A stretch of DNA of 49,187 bases from CAZJYI01 sp964550025 (GCA_964550025.1 CAZJYI010000081.1:1-49187), one strand, 5' to 3'. Positions 24,264 through 33,447 are shown, counted from the first letter of the stretch. Notes: generated by a model from the letters alone, not told the origin. Program-made: numbers and translations.

Positions 24264-24821
24264 TCAACCGGCACTCTCCCTTTTTCGGTCGCCTGCCGGA
24301 TACGTGGGCAAAGTAACGAAGAATAGGCCGACCTGGAGAATGTGCCGCAGTCCGGTGGCTTCGACCCGGTTGAGCACGGTGCCGATGCGGACGGGTTGAT
24401 CCGCCCCTGCTGCCTTGCGCGAGACGGCGAGCGCGTAGCCGCCCGACTCGTGTCTCTTGAAGCGGATCAGCGTATTGGCCTGGTTGGTCTGGTGGTAGAG
24501 GCCGTCCCGCTTGCCGCCGACGTGATCGCAGGTTCCTTCCAGCACCGTCAAAAGCTCGCAAACGTCCATGAAGTCGAGCTTGACGGTGATCTTGTTCTCC
24601 CAGTCGAACGTGGCGTGAGGGGAACCGCCGTTGCCCCGTCCCGCGACGGTCTTCTGGCGCGCCATATCCAGGAAGAAGCAGTTGTAACGATCGCCGGCAC
24701 GCCGGTTTACGCGCGGCTCGATGCGCACCGCCGCCCCGCTGCCCTGTCGGTTCGCATGATAGAATGTCAACCGCTCATTGTAGAGCTTCCCGTCGTTTCC
24801 GTTCGTCGTCTGCGTTTCCAT
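24264..24821 (-). CDS. Conserved-looking protein, possible ssDNA-binding fold
   Basis: A 185-residue soluble protein without a signal peptide. It begins LYNERLTFYHANRQGSGAAVRIEP and continues with DRYNCFFLDMARQKTV, HATFDWENKITVKLDFMDVCELLTVLEG and GLYHQTNQANTLIRFKRHESGGYALAVSRK. The alternating beta pattern with a helical DVCELLTVLEG segment resembles PC4/whirly-like single-stranded-nucleic-acid-binding proteins. This is a fold impression, not a family assignment. The C-terminal tail past about residue 165 (TLPTYPAGDRKRESAG) looks unstructured. The gene stands alone between the VapBC module and a 27-bp-arm inverted repeat. Confidence 0.65.
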   Translation of the reverse strand: METQTTNGNDGKLYNERLTFYHANRQGSGAAVRIEPRVNRRAGDRYNCFFLDMARQKTVAGRGNGGSPHATFDWENKITVKLDFMDVCELLTVLEGTCDHVGGKRDGLYHQTNQANTLIRFKRHESGGYALAVSRKAAGADQPVRIGTVLNRVEATGLRHILQVGLFFVTLPTYPAGDRKRESAG

Positions 24822-24868
24822 GTCACTCTCCTCTTCTTTCTCTGCTTGGCCCGAATGAACATCCTCAC

Positions 24869-24975
24869 CATCCCGTAGATCCTGCTAATCCTGTCTGATC
24901 ATCTCTCCCCGCAGAAGCCTGTCTTCTCGGCAAGACGGGAGAATTCTGGACAGGATTAACAGGATCTACGGGATG
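24869..24975. repeat. 27-bp-arm inverted repeat (large hairpin)
   Basis: The arm starting CATCCCGTAGATCCTG (24869-24895) is mirrored by 24949-24975 with one mismatch in 27, around a 53-nt loop. Inside each arm the DNA has a 9-nt period (ACAGGATTA, ACAGGATCT, ACGGGATG on the plus strand of the right arm). Single arms recur at 2200-2248 and 25447-25473. The right arm contains the stop codon of the GxxExxY gene (24966-24968). Confidence 0.85.
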
Positions 24976-25376
24976 GGGGAGGCATCTGACTGGATGTTAA
25001 TCTCCCGAGACAAGATCCTGCTTCTTCTTCTGACCTCGACCTTCTGTGGCCCGAAATTGAGCAGTAACCCGGTATCGGTGTTCGTTGCGGACAGGTAGTT
25101 GACCAGTTGCACTTCGTGAGCACGAACGATCCGACGTACGGACTTCAGCTCGACGATGACACAGTCCTCGACGAACAGATCTGCGAAGAACTCACCGACC
25201 GTCTGTCCACCGTAGAAAACTCTGATCGGTGCCTGTGTTTGGACCTTCAAGCCGCTCTTCTGTAGTTCTATGACCATGCACCTCTCGTAAACCGACTCCA
25301 GAAACCCGAAGCTCAACGTGTTGTACACTTTGTATGCGCTGCCAATTATCTGCCTTGTCATGTCCCCGTGTTCCAT
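24966..25376 (-). CDS. GxxExxY family protein
   Basis: A 136-residue protein with the family signature GFLESVYERCMVIEL (Gly-x-x-Glu-x-x-Tyr) and the later core FFADLFVEDCVIVELKSV, ending with VQLVNYLSATNTDTGLLLNFG. The EFFADLF...VIVELK arrangement is the D...ExK pattern of PD-(D/E)XK nuclease-like folds, so a nuclease-like activity is possible; no activity is established to my knowledge. The start at ATG 25376 (MEHGDMTRQIIGSAYKVYN) is the usual one. The last codons (SPIP, TAG) come from the inverted repeat downstream. It sits near a VapBC pair in an accessory-looking stretch. Confidence 0.88.
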   Translation of the reverse strand: MEHGDMTRQIIGSAYKVYNTLSFGFLESVYERCMVIELQKSGLKVQTQAPIRVFYGGQTVGEFFADLFVEDCVIVELKSVRRIVRAHEVQLVNYLSATNTDTGLLLNFGPQKVEVRRRSRILSREINIQSDASPIP

Positions 25377-25926
25377 GTCCCTTGCCTCCTCCAGGCTGTG
25401 ATGGATGAATCTGACCGACCAGTGTCTCCAACGTCTCGCCCTTCCCCATCCCGTAGATCCCGTTAATCCTGTCCAACAATCCCCGTTGCGTCGTTCGTGA
25501 AGCACACTGCCTTCACTACACTGAAGGCCGGTGCGCGGGGGATTTCCGGAAAAAAGTGCGGAAAAGTGGTTTGGCAAGAAAGGGGGGTAGGCCACAGAAC
25601 TCACATAAACCACAGAAAGAGAATAGTTTACGTGTTGCTTGTCGCAAAGCGGCCCGTGGAGACAGAAGATCCCGTTAGACCTGGCCTTGAAAGCGGTGTC
25701 CCACCTCTGTTGACTGCGGGAAGACCCGGGGAGGACGGCTCGCCGGGATGGGGACAGACCCTGCACGACCCGACCCTGCACGACCCCGGGTAAGGCTATC
25801 CTTCGTCTTTGCCGTGATCTTAATCGTCGTCTTCGTCGACAAGGACAGAGACGAAGACAACGACAAAGGGAGGCCGGGGCAGCGACCCGGTGCACTCGAA
25901 CCGCGTCCTGCAACCGTGGAAATCCG
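25377..25926. repeat. 550-bp gene-free gap with several repeats
   Basis: I see no credible gene. Contents: one arm of the CATCCCGTAGATCC repeat (25447-25473), a direct repeat CCTGCACGACCC (about 25767-25790), and an imperfect inverted repeat with TCGTCGTCTTCGTC (25824-25837) against 25850-25863 (13 of 14 paired). Similar GAC/GTC-rich repeats occur at the right end of the window. Confidence 0.5.
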
Positions 25927-28281
25927 CTATGCCGCGGGGGGCACGGCCACTTCGAACGGGACGGCGGGCAGCATGCCCAGGGACGTGCGTTCGGTCCTGG
26001 GTTTTGCGCCTTCTTCTTTCGGCTCTACGGTTCTTTCCCGAAAAGCGTTCAGGATCAGGTTTCCCTTCAAGGTCACCTTGGGGTCCTTGGGATCTTCGAT
26101 CTCAGTGTTGAGCACCAGCTCCACCTTCCCGCCAACGGCCGAAGCCTCCTTGACGGTGATGCCCTGCAGTGGCGTATCGAGCTCGAACCGCACCTGTTCA
26201 GCCGGCACGTCATCGGGTACCGAGAAGCGCACGCGTCCCGTTCCGATCACGGGCAGTTTCACCGGCTTCGTCTCGGTGCACTTGAGCGGCGCCGTGCTGC
26301 CGCTGCCCCGTGAGATTGCGATCGTGCCGCCTTTCGCGGGGACGAGATGGCGCCAGAGAAATGCCTGCATCATGTCCTCGGCCGGGACGGCCATGCGGCT
26401 CACGTCCTTTCCGTTGATCCTGGCGCGTCCCTCCAGGCGGAGGCTGATCGTCTTCGCGGGTGGGCGCGGCGGAACGGTCAGCGTGAGCTGCACCTTGTCA
26501 CAGCCCCGCGGTATGCGGCCGCCCCCCAGCGCGAAACCTTTCGGCATGTCTTTCAATCGCAGTTCGATGTCGCCGTCGAAGTCGTCCCTGCGCACGGCGT
26601 GCGCGGTGAAGGCCACCGTTGCACCCGGGGGAGCATTGATGGTGGAAGGGACGGCGCGCAGTTCGAAATCGGGCCGTGCCGGTCCGACCCGCAGCCGGTA
26701 CGCATGAGCCGAGCCGCCCTTGTGCTGTGCGTCGTTCAGGTGCAGCACGTAGGTTCCGTCGGCCGGCAGTGTGACGCACATGAACGAGTCCGAGTAATGC
26801 GTCAACAGCCCCAGCCACTTGCCGATATAGTCGTCATTGGCAGCAACCAGCTTGCCGTCGGGACCGTACAGCTTCAGTACCGAATCCAGCGGCGACCCAA
26901 GCCGGCGGGCCAGCACTTCCATCGCGATCTTGTCGCCGGCGCGACCCTTGAAGCGGAACACATCCCGATCGTCCGAATCCCCGATGCGTCCGTTCACGAT
27001 GATGGGGAGCTCGAGCGATTGCGCGTGGCGCTTGTCGCTGTTCGATTCCGTTTCCAGGCATTCCGGCAGCGTGTCGATGGCAAACGGTATCGGCCTCGAT
27101 ACCCACTGTCCGTTCCCGACGACAACCTTCCGGATCCCGGGGCTCTTGCTCGCCGTTGAAAGCGTGGCTTTCTTCAGCGGTACGTTCCAGCCCGCAACGT
27201 CGACTTTGGCATCGGCGCCGGCCGGTCCGCCCAGCGGGAAAATGCCCGTGACGAAGGGTTCTTCGCCCAGGGAGATGCGATAGACGAAGTCCTCGCGACC
27301 GCGGTAGATCGAGTCTTTGATTTCCAGGATATACTCGCCGCTTTCGGGGAGATCATAGAACATGACCGGGTCGGGAGTGAAACGAAAGTCATCCACATAC
27401 GTCAGCTCGTTCCCCTTTGCATCCGAAAGTGCGAGCGTGGCCTGGAACCAGCCGGGGACGGCGTCGGCCAGATAGGGCACCAGGCTGCGCGCCTGTACGG
27501 ATGCAACCAACCGCGTGCCCTTGCTCGCGCTGAACCGAAAGCGGTCGATGTCGCCGGGCAGGATCTGCCCATTCAGGACCACCGGCAGCGATTCCAGGTT
27601 CGAGACCTCGATGTCCAGGACCTTGCCCTTCAGAACACCGTCATCCGGTTTCTTGTCGTTGGGCTCCCGTTCCCGGTACTCCCGGCATTTGCCGACATGG
27701 AAGTAAAGAGGGTTCGTGACCCCCGAAGGCGTCCGCAGCCGCAGCTCACGCTCGCCGAGCGGGGCGGTCGGGCTCAGGGTCACGTAGAGCGTCACCATCT
27801 CCGATATCTGCGCGTTGGGCTGCCGCTTGGGGTTGGAGATCATCCTTTGAAACCTGGCGAACCCGCTCAGGCTGGGGTCGTCGAGACCCAGTCCGCTGGC
27901 AGAGGTCCTGAACTCGTCGGCCGCCTTGGCCACCATCAGGTTGTACGACTTGCCCCGGCGCATCGAGCCATCTTCCGCCGCCTTCCGGCCGGACGAGCGG
28001 AGCTGGGAGATTTCCTGCATCTTGTTCCTGACCATGCTCAGTTGCCGTTCCGAAAACGGCGCGGCATGGCCGACGATGCGAGCGCGAATCCCGCTGCCCG
28101 AGATCACTGCCTCTTTCGTGCCGGCCAGGTTCTCACCCCCGACCACGATCTCCAGGGTCGTGCCCTGCTGCCCACCCGCGGGGTAGATGTAGCCGATGTG
28201 CGGCCCCGCCGCGTGTGCGCGAACGGCCGCGAGAAGAACCATGGATGACAGGACTATGCGGAATCGCTTCATAGCATTCAT
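25927..28281 (-). CDS. Exported PPC-domain protein
   Basis: A 784-residue exported protein (signal MKRFRIVLSSMVLLAAVRAHA; the first ATG is 28281, a second at 28272). After the signal comes an IPT/TIG-like segment (PHIGYIYPAGGQQGTTLEIVVGGENLAG). At least two bacterial pre-peptidase C-terminal type beta domains follow, each introduced by an E(P/S)N-like motif (REREPNDKKPDDG near residue 200, LETESNSDKRH near 400) and a GDxDRFRF or DDRDVFRFKG core. PPC-like proteins of this type are usually found beside DUF1501 and DUF1549 proteins, as here. A cell-surface role is likely; the partner or substrate is unknown. It is third in the operon 31367 to 25927. Confidence 0.82.
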   Translation of the reverse strand: MNAMKRFRIVLSSMVLLAAVRAHAAGPHIGYIYPAGGQQGTTLEIVVGGENLAGTKEAVISGSGIRARIVGHAAPFSERQLSMVRNKMQEISQLRSSGRKAAEDGSMRRGKSYNLMVAKAADEFRTSASGLGLDDPSLSGFARFQRMISNPKRQPNAQISEMVTLYVTLSPTAPLGERELRLRTPSGVTNPLYFHVGKCREYREREPNDKKPDDGVLKGKVLDIEVSNLESLPVVLNGQILPGDIDRFRFSASKGTRLVASVQARSLVPYLADAVPGWFQATLALSDAKGNELTYVDDFRFTPDPVMFYDLPESGEYILEIKDSIYRGREDFVYRISLGEEPFVTGIFPLGGPAGADAKVDVAGWNVPLKKATLSTASKSPGIRKVVVGNGQWVSRPIPFAIDTLPECLETESNSDKRHAQSLELPIIVNGRIGDSDDRDVFRFKGRAGDKIAMEVLARRLGSPLDSVLKLYGPDGKLVAANDDYIGKWLGLLTHYSDSFMCVTLPADGTYVLHLNDAQHKGGSAHAYRLRVGPARPDFELRAVPSTINAPPGATVAFTAHAVRRDDFDGDIELRLKDMPKGFALGGGRIPRGCDKVQLTLTVPPRPPAKTISLRLEGRARINGKDVSRMAVPAEDMMQAFLWRHLVPAKGGTIAISRGSGSTAPLKCTETKPVKLPVIGTGRVRFSVPDDVPAEQVRFELDTPLQGITVKEASAVGGKVELVLNTEIEDPKDPKVTLKGNLILNAFRERTVEPKEEGAKPRTERTSLGMLPAVPFEVAVPPAA

Positions 28282-28313
28282 TACTCCTGCGGCTGGACAG
28301 CAGCGCTCCGTAA

Positions 28314-28378
28314 GTAGCGGAACGCGCCAAGCGTTCCGATCTCCTCGCTGAGTCGGAAGACTTGGCGTCTTCCGCTAC
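28314..28378. repeat. Paired 21-nt hairpin element, copy 3
   Basis: GTAG (28314-28317), arms CGGAACGC/GCGTTCCG with loop GCCAA (28318-28338), linker, arms CGGAAGAC/GTCTTCCG with loop TTGGC (28354-28374), CTAC. It lies in the 146-bp gap between the DUF1501 and PPC genes of one operon. It is followed at 28395-28422 by four 7-nt units (CTGATCA, CCGGTCA, CTGATCA, CTGTTCC). Confidence 0.9.
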
Positions 28379-28427
28379 TCTCTTTCCCGGCAAACTGATC
28401 ACCGGTCACTGATCACTGTTCCGTCTC

Positions 28428-29777
28428 TCACATAATCTCCGTCAACCGCCCGGCCATTTTGTAGCCGTCATCGGCCCTGGGCGTGATGTGTACGGTCTTG
28501 CCCTGCGGGTGCGGCAGTGTCCCGTCGGGATCGATGCCGAGCTGGGCGTAGATGCTGCCGATCAGGTCGCAGGGATAGACGGGGCGGTCTGCCACCTGTT
28601 CACCCTTGGCATCCGAGGCCCCGACCACTTGGCCGCCTTTGAAACCGCCGCCGGCCAGTACCGACGAAAACACGGCGCCGTAGTGGTTGCGTCCGCCGTT
28701 CCAGGGCGAACCCCAATCGACCTTCGGCCCGCGGCCGAACTCGCCGCCCCACCAGACGATAGTGCTGTCCAGGAGGCCGCGATCGCTCAAGTCCCGCAGC
28801 AGCGTGCCCATGCCCGCGTCCAGTTGCGGCAGCTTGCGGCGCATGGCCTCGAAATTCTCCTTGTGCGTGTCCCAGCCGCCGTAGTTGATCGTGACGTACG
28901 GCATGCCCTCTTCGACCAGCCGGCGGGCGACCAGGCAGGACTGCCCGAAGGTATTGCGCCCGTACTCGTCACGCAGGACCTCATCCTCGTCTGAGAGGTC
29001 GAAGACCTTGCCCGCGTCGCCGAGAATGAGCTCGTAGGCCTTTTCCTCGCATCTGCTGAGGGCGTCGAGCTGCGGATCGCCCTTGCGTTCCCGGCGCAGG
29101 GCGTCGAGATCACCAAGCAACCCGCGGCGAGCCTTCTGGCGCTCCTTGGAAACGCCGGGCAGGGCGATGCCCTCCACGACGAAGATCGGCCTGGCCGGAT
29201 CGCCGCCGGTGGCGAAGGGCTTGTAGCGCGAACCGAGGAAGCCGGCTTCCGAGAAACGCCCCTGCGGCCGCGTCAAAACGATGTAGGGCGGGATGAGCCC
29301 CTCGAACCCCGCATCGTAGCCCTTGAACAGCGACACCACGGCGCCAACGCTCGGGTACACGAGCTTGCCCCCGGCTTTGCGGCCGGTCTGCGTCATGTAC
29401 GCCGCCGTTTCATGGCCGTTGATGCCGTGCGTCATGCTGCGGATGATGGAGTACTTGTCGGCCTGCTGGGCCAGGATCGGCAACAGCTCGTTGATCCGTA
29501 TCCCGTCCACGTTGGTGGCGATCGGGCTGTCGAACGGGCCGCAGTAGTCGTAGCCCGCCTCCGGCTTGGGGTCGAATGTGTCGAGGTGGGGCGGTCCGCC
29601 CCACATCCAGATCTGGATAACGGATTTGGCCTTGGCCGGCTTCACGGCCGTGCCGGCCGGGAGGGCCGCGTGTATGCCGTCGGCCAGCAACACGCCCACC
29701 GAGCCGCAAAGGCCGGTCCGCAACATGGCCCGTCGTGTGATTGGCGCCTGCAGGATACTGTCATTGTGCGTGTTCAT
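28428..29777 (-). CDS. DUF1501 protein (sulfatase-like, Tat exported)
   Basis: A 449-residue DUF1501 protein. The N terminus has a twin-arginine signal (ITRRAMLRTGLCGSVGVLLADG). Family landmarks are SVIQIWMWGGPPHLDTFDPKPEAG, IRSMTHGINGHETAAYMT, YVTINYGGWDTHKENF and the STIVWWGGEFGRGPKVDWG closing region. The fold is related to alkaline phosphatase/sulfatase enzymes, but no activity is established for the family to my knowledge. It is typical of Planctomycetes and relatives and nearly always neighbours a DUF1549/DUF1553 protein, here 42 bp upstream. Confidence 0.92.
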   Translation of the reverse strand: MNTHNDSILQAPITRRAMLRTGLCGSVGVLLADGIHAALPAGTAVKPAKAKSVIQIWMWGGPPHLDTFDPKPEAGYDYCGPFDSPIATNVDGIRINELLPILAQQADKYSIIRSMTHGINGHETAAYMTQTGRKAGGKLVYPSVGAVVSLFKGYDAGFEGLIPPYIVLTRPQGRFSEAGFLGSRYKPFATGGDPARPIFVVEGIALPGVSKERQKARRGLLGDLDALRRERKGDPQLDALSRCEEKAYELILGDAGKVFDLSDEDEVLRDEYGRNTFGQSCLVARRLVEEGMPYVTINYGGWDTHKENFEAMRRKLPQLDAGMGTLLRDLSDRGLLDSTIVWWGGEFGRGPKVDWGSPWNGGRNHYGAVFSSVLAGGGFKGGQVVGASDAKGEQVADRPVYPCDLIGSIYAQLGIDPDGTLPHPQGKTVHITPRADDGYKMAGRLTEIM

Positions 29778-29819
29778 GATCTCACCTCACTGTCTTCGCT
29801 ACGCATGATCCGTCGTGAT

Positions 29820-31367
29820 CTAGTGTCTGTACAAGAACTCCGAACTGTTCACCAACGCCCACGTCAAATCAATCAAGGCCTTGGTCCCCTTTGTTTCCTT
29901 GCCCTGGCTGTACGTCTCGACTGTCGCTATCTCCTTCTCGGTCGGAAAGCGCGAGAGAATGGTCAGGTAGAGCTCGGTCGCAATGCGCCGCTGGCTCTTT
30001 CCGGGGGACGAGATCAGTTTCTGCAGCTTCTTGCTGTCGACGATCTTGTGGTGGATATGACTCGAGTTCAGAAGATGCAGCCGCTGGGCGTCGGAGGGCG
30101 TGTTGTTGCGCTCCGATTCCAGCCCCGTGTCGCGCGGCGGGCGTCCGAACATCTCGAGAAAAGGACTCGTGATGCTGCCGTCGGCCAGCGTAATGGTGCG
30201 GCGGTCTTCCGGGATAAACGTGAAGGGCTCCGGGATGTAGCTGGAATACTGTTCCGTGGTTCCCGTGATCTCGTTGAGCGCGTCGATCAGCACCTCCGCC
30301 TCAAGGCGCCTGATCGGATAGTGAGCGAAGTACGGTTCGCTGTCCGGATTATCCGTCGGGGGAATGGACGAGCGCTGGTAGGTCGCGGAGTTCAGTATCA
30401 GCCGAAAGAGCTGCTTGATGTCGTAACCCGACGCGACGAGCTCTTTCTGCAGCAGTTTCAGCACCTCCGGATGCCGCGGCGGATTGTCCGGCCGGATGTC
30501 GTCGGGCTCGTGGATGATGCCGCGTCCGAACAGCCACGACCAGACACGGTTGACGATGTTCTGCGCAAACCACGGGTTATCGGGCCGGATGAGCCAGTCG
30601 GCAAAATCCCGGCGCGGGTCCTGTTCCGGGGAGAGCTTCACCCGCGTTCCGTCCGGACAGACGGCCCGCCCCAGGGTGCCCGTCGCCGCGATCTCGGCCG
30701 CCCGCACGGAATCGAAGAAGACAACCTGTTCTTTCCACTCCTGAGTCCCCTTGTAGCCGAGGTGGGTGAAAAAGGCCGTCATGCCCTGCAGGCGTTCCTC
30801 CGGCCACTTGTCGGCACGCGCGCCCATGAACGTCAACGCCACGGTGCGCGCGATGTCCTCCGGTTTCCGGCTCTGCATGCCGCGGTAGAAATTGACCTGC
30901 GGCACGCGGAAGTTGCTTCCGCTTTCGGTCAGCAGCTCGCGGACGAAGCGGTCGTACGGCAAGTTCTCCTTGATGCTCGTGCGGACCCAACGGTGGTAGG
31001 CCTGCACGGCGTTGGGCCAGAGATTGATGGGAAACTCGGCCTTGACCCGCAAAAGATCGCACCATTTCAGGGACCAGAAGTCGGCGTACTCCTCGCGTTC
31101 CAGAAGCCGATCGATCAACGCACGACGCTTGTTCGGATTCTTGTCCAACAGGAACTTCCGCGCTTCCTCGGGCGCGGGCAACGTACCGATGACGTCGAGG
31201 TAGACGCGCCGCACGAAGACCGCGTCTGAGCAGCGCTCTGCCGGTTGGATGTCGAGCTTCTTCAGCCGGCGCAGAACGGTCGCATCAAGGGCGTCCGAGC
31301 CGGTCGTGTCCGCATCGACCCGGGTAATCGAGAGGATCGCCGCCGCAACCAGAAGGAGTCTTTTCAT
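29820..31367 (-). CDS. DUF1549/DUF1553 protein without cytochrome domain
   Basis: A 515-residue exported protein (short signal MKRLLLVAAAILSITRVDA). DUF1549 covers about residues 28-220 (CSDAVFVRRVYLDVIGTLPAPEEARKFL, FWSLKWCDLLRVKAEF). DUF1553 covers about 245-500 (DFADWLIRPDNPWFAQNIVNRVWSWLFGRGI, ending WALVNSSEFLYRH). Many family members carry an N-terminal PSCyt1 haem domain; none is present here. It is first of the three-gene set with DUF1501 and the PPC protein. The function of these planctomycete-type modules is unknown; surface macromolecule handling is a common guess. Confidence 0.92.
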   Translation of the reverse strand: MKRLLLVAAAILSITRVDADTTGSDALDATVLRRLKKLDIQPAERCSDAVFVRRVYLDVIGTLPAPEEARKFLLDKNPNKRRALIDRLLEREEYADFWSLKWCDLLRVKAEFPINLWPNAVQAYHRWVRTSIKENLPYDRFVRELLTESGSNFRVPQVNFYRGMQSRKPEDIARTVALTFMGARADKWPEERLQGMTAFFTHLGYKGTQEWKEQVVFFDSVRAAEIAATGTLGRAVCPDGTRVKLSPEQDPRRDFADWLIRPDNPWFAQNIVNRVWSWLFGRGIIHEPDDIRPDNPPRHPEVLKLLQKELVASGYDIKQLFRLILNSATYQRSSIPPTDNPDSEPYFAHYPIRRLEAEVLIDALNEITGTTEQYSSYIPEPFTFIPEDRRTITLADGSITSPFLEMFGRPPRDTGLESERNNTPSDAQRLHLLNSSHIHHKIVDSKKLQKLISSPGKSQRRIATELYLTILSRFPTEKEIATVETYSQGKETKGTKALIDLTWALVNSSEFLYRH

Positions 31368-31773
31368 ACGTACCGCTCGTTATCGCGCGTAAACCGCCAC
31401 CATGCATTCTCTGCGATTTGCTCCTTCGCGTCAAGCACGGTGGCGGCGTCCGGCAATGCCAATTGCTGTTTCACAGAACAAATGCCCGGCACGTCCCGTC
31501 CGCGCGTACCTCCATCTCCGCCACAGGCCTGTTCCCTGTGAACCGGATACACAAGACCGTCCGGTCATTGTCACAAAGGGGCGCATCCACCAAACCTTGA
31601 CCCCGGGGCCGGGGTTCTTCTACGCTCTCCACCGGTAAGAGGCATCTTCAGGCCGGTCTGAGGCATGCTGGCGAGAAAGGAGACGCCTGGCAGTCAACGC
31701 GAGCCGATGATAGTCGCGGGACGCGACAATACATGTACGTAGTGTGTGGTTAATCTGATAGTGGACCTTTGTT
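31368..31773. other. Gap without a supported gene
   Basis: About 400 bp between divergent genes. Short open frames exist but have no family features. I see no hairpin repeat, tRNA or clear promoter; it presumably holds promoters for the genes on both sides. Confidence 0.4.
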
Positions 31774-33219
31774 TTGAACAATCTTAAAGTCTTGCTGGTT
31801 CGGCCGTATGCCTTTCTTCCTACCTCTCAGTGGCTTCAGTCCATGATCCGATTGGAGCCCTACGCCCAGGAGCTGATCGCCGGCGCGATTGAAGAACCCC
31901 ACGACGTGCGGATCTGCGATCTGGCGGTTGAAGAGGATGATCCCGTCGGCACCTACACTAAGGCACTGAAGGAATACCAGCCGGACCTGGTCGGGTTTGG
32001 CGGATTCTCGAGTCAGTTCCAGACCAACAGAGAACTTGCTGAGATCTGCAGGAGAGAACTGCCGAAGGCGATCACCTGTCTCGGCGGCATCCATCCGTCC
32101 AGCTATCCGGGCGACTGCAAATGTCCCGAGCTGTTCGACTTCATTGTCCGGGCCGACGGCGTGTCCGCGATCAAGACGGTCATTGCCGCACTCGAGGAGG
32201 AGGGACCCTTGCCGGAATCGGAATGGATCATTCCCACGGCGTCGGAGAGATTCGATGAACTGGCGGCCATGCCTCCCCCGCCGCTGTGCGTGGACGGGAT
32301 CACCACCAAGCCACGACGTGATCTGATTGATCCATCGAACTACTTCTGTATCTGCTATGGCCGCCCGGGCGAGAAGGTGGAAACCCTGTTCCCGGAGATC
32401 GCCTGTGTCCGCACCAGCGTTGGCTGCCCCATGCGCTGCAGTTTCTGCGTCGTCCATTTCCTGGCGAACGGCAAGTATCACCAGCGCGAGGTCGAAGATG
32501 TTGTCGATGAGATCGAGTCACTGCCGCAGAAGTACATATATTTTGTCGACGATGAGACCTTCATCAACACCAAGCGCATGTTCAAGATGGCTGAGATGCT
32601 GATCGAGCGCGGTGTCAAGAAGCGTTACGTTTCTTGGGCGCGCAGCGATACGATCTGCAAGCACCCGGAGCTGTTCGAGTTGTGGAAGAAAGCGGGCCTG
32701 GAGTTTGTCTATATCGGGTTTGAGTCACTGGAAGAGGGCAACCTGGACGCCTACAACAAGAAGGCCAGTGTCACACAGAACCGCAAAGCCCGTGAGATTC
32801 TGCGGGATCTCGACATGAACATCCACGCCGCGCTGATGGTGAATCCGGACTTCGAAGAGAAGGACTTCCTGACCGTCCAGCGAGCAATCAGAGAACTGGC
32901 GCCGGCCGAGTTCGCATTCACAGTCTACTCGCCCCCACCGGGCACCGAGGAGTTCGCGGACAAGAAGAACACGTTTATTTGTGACGACCCCTGTCGTTTC
33001 TATGACTGTCTGCACACGATCCTGCCGACGAAACTGCCGCTCAAAACCTTCTACAGGTACTTCACGATTCTCTATGCGATGGGTGCGGCCCGTATCCCGG
33101 CCAAAGTGAACAAGGTGAAGTTGCCGCTACGCGATCATATCAAGTTCGCCCGCGGCGGCATGAAGTTCGGCCGGCAGATGTACAATATGTACCGGGAGTA
33201 CGATAGGAAGTACTGGTAG
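31774..33219 (+). CDS. B12-binding-domain radical SAM enzyme
   Basis: A 481-residue enzyme. The N-terminal cobalamin-binding-type domain (residues about 4-145) includes KVLLVRPYAFLP and CLGGIHPSSYPGD, although the classic DxHxxG motif is not obvious. The radical SAM domain has the cluster motif Cys218-x3-Cys222-x2-Cys225 (GCPMRCSFC), then YIYFVDDETFINTKRM and FVYIGFESLEEGNLDAYNKK. It resembles the BchE/HpnJ-like class used for methylations and rearrangements in lipid and cofactor synthesis. The start is TTG 31774, giving the usual N terminus NNLKVLLVRP. It has no operon partner, so the substrate cannot be inferred. Confidence 0.88.
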   Translation: MNNLKVLLVRPYAFLPTSQWLQSMIRLEPYAQELIAGAIEEPHDVRICDLAVEEDDPVGTYTKALKEYQPDLVGFGGFSSQFQTNRELAEICRRELPKAITCLGGIHPSSYPGDCKCPELFDFIVRADGVSAIKTVIAALEEEGPLPESEWIIPTASERFDELAAMPPPPLCVDGITTKPRRDLIDPSNYFCICYGRPGEKVETLFPEIACVRTSVGCPMRCSFCVVHFLANGKYHQREVEDVVDEIESLPQKYIYFVDDETFINTKRMFKMAEMLIERGVKKRYVSWARSDTICKHPELFELWKKAGLEFVYIGFESLEEGNLDAYNKKASVTQNRKAREILRDLDMNIHAALMVNPDFEEKDFLTVQRAIRELAPAEFAFTVYSPPPGTEEFADKKNTFICDDPCRFYDCLHTILPTKLPLKTFYRYFTILYAMGAARIPAKVNKVKLPLRDHIKFARGGMKFGRQMYNMYREYDRKYW

Positions 33220-33363
33220 TCGCGGGGGCATACGATACGACCTCTCGGCGGCACGGTCACGGTGGCGGGGCTCAATACCGGTTGCTGGTGACTTCGTTTC
33301 TGTCGCGGCGCTGCAGCGCCTGAGAAACTCGAAGGCCACGGGAGCGCGGAGCATTGTGTAGCG

Positions 33364-33399
33364 TTGACATACACCGATTGGTGTGACACCATTTGGTGT
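33364..33399 (+). promoter_or_regulatory. Tandem palindromic operators before the ATPase gene
   Basis: Two 14-bp palindromes stand side by side: ACACC-GATT-GGTGT (33371-33384) and ACACC-ATTT-GGTGT (33386-33399), with centres 15 bp apart. A consensus -35 box TTGACA (33364-33369) touches the first one; the -10 box at 17 bp would be a weak CACCAT inside the second. This is a strong sign of a dedicated repressor, not encoded next to it. Confidence 0.65.
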
Positions 33400-33447
33400 A
33401 CTCCTAAACAGTAACACGCCTTCAGGTCAACGGAGGGAGGAGAGAGA

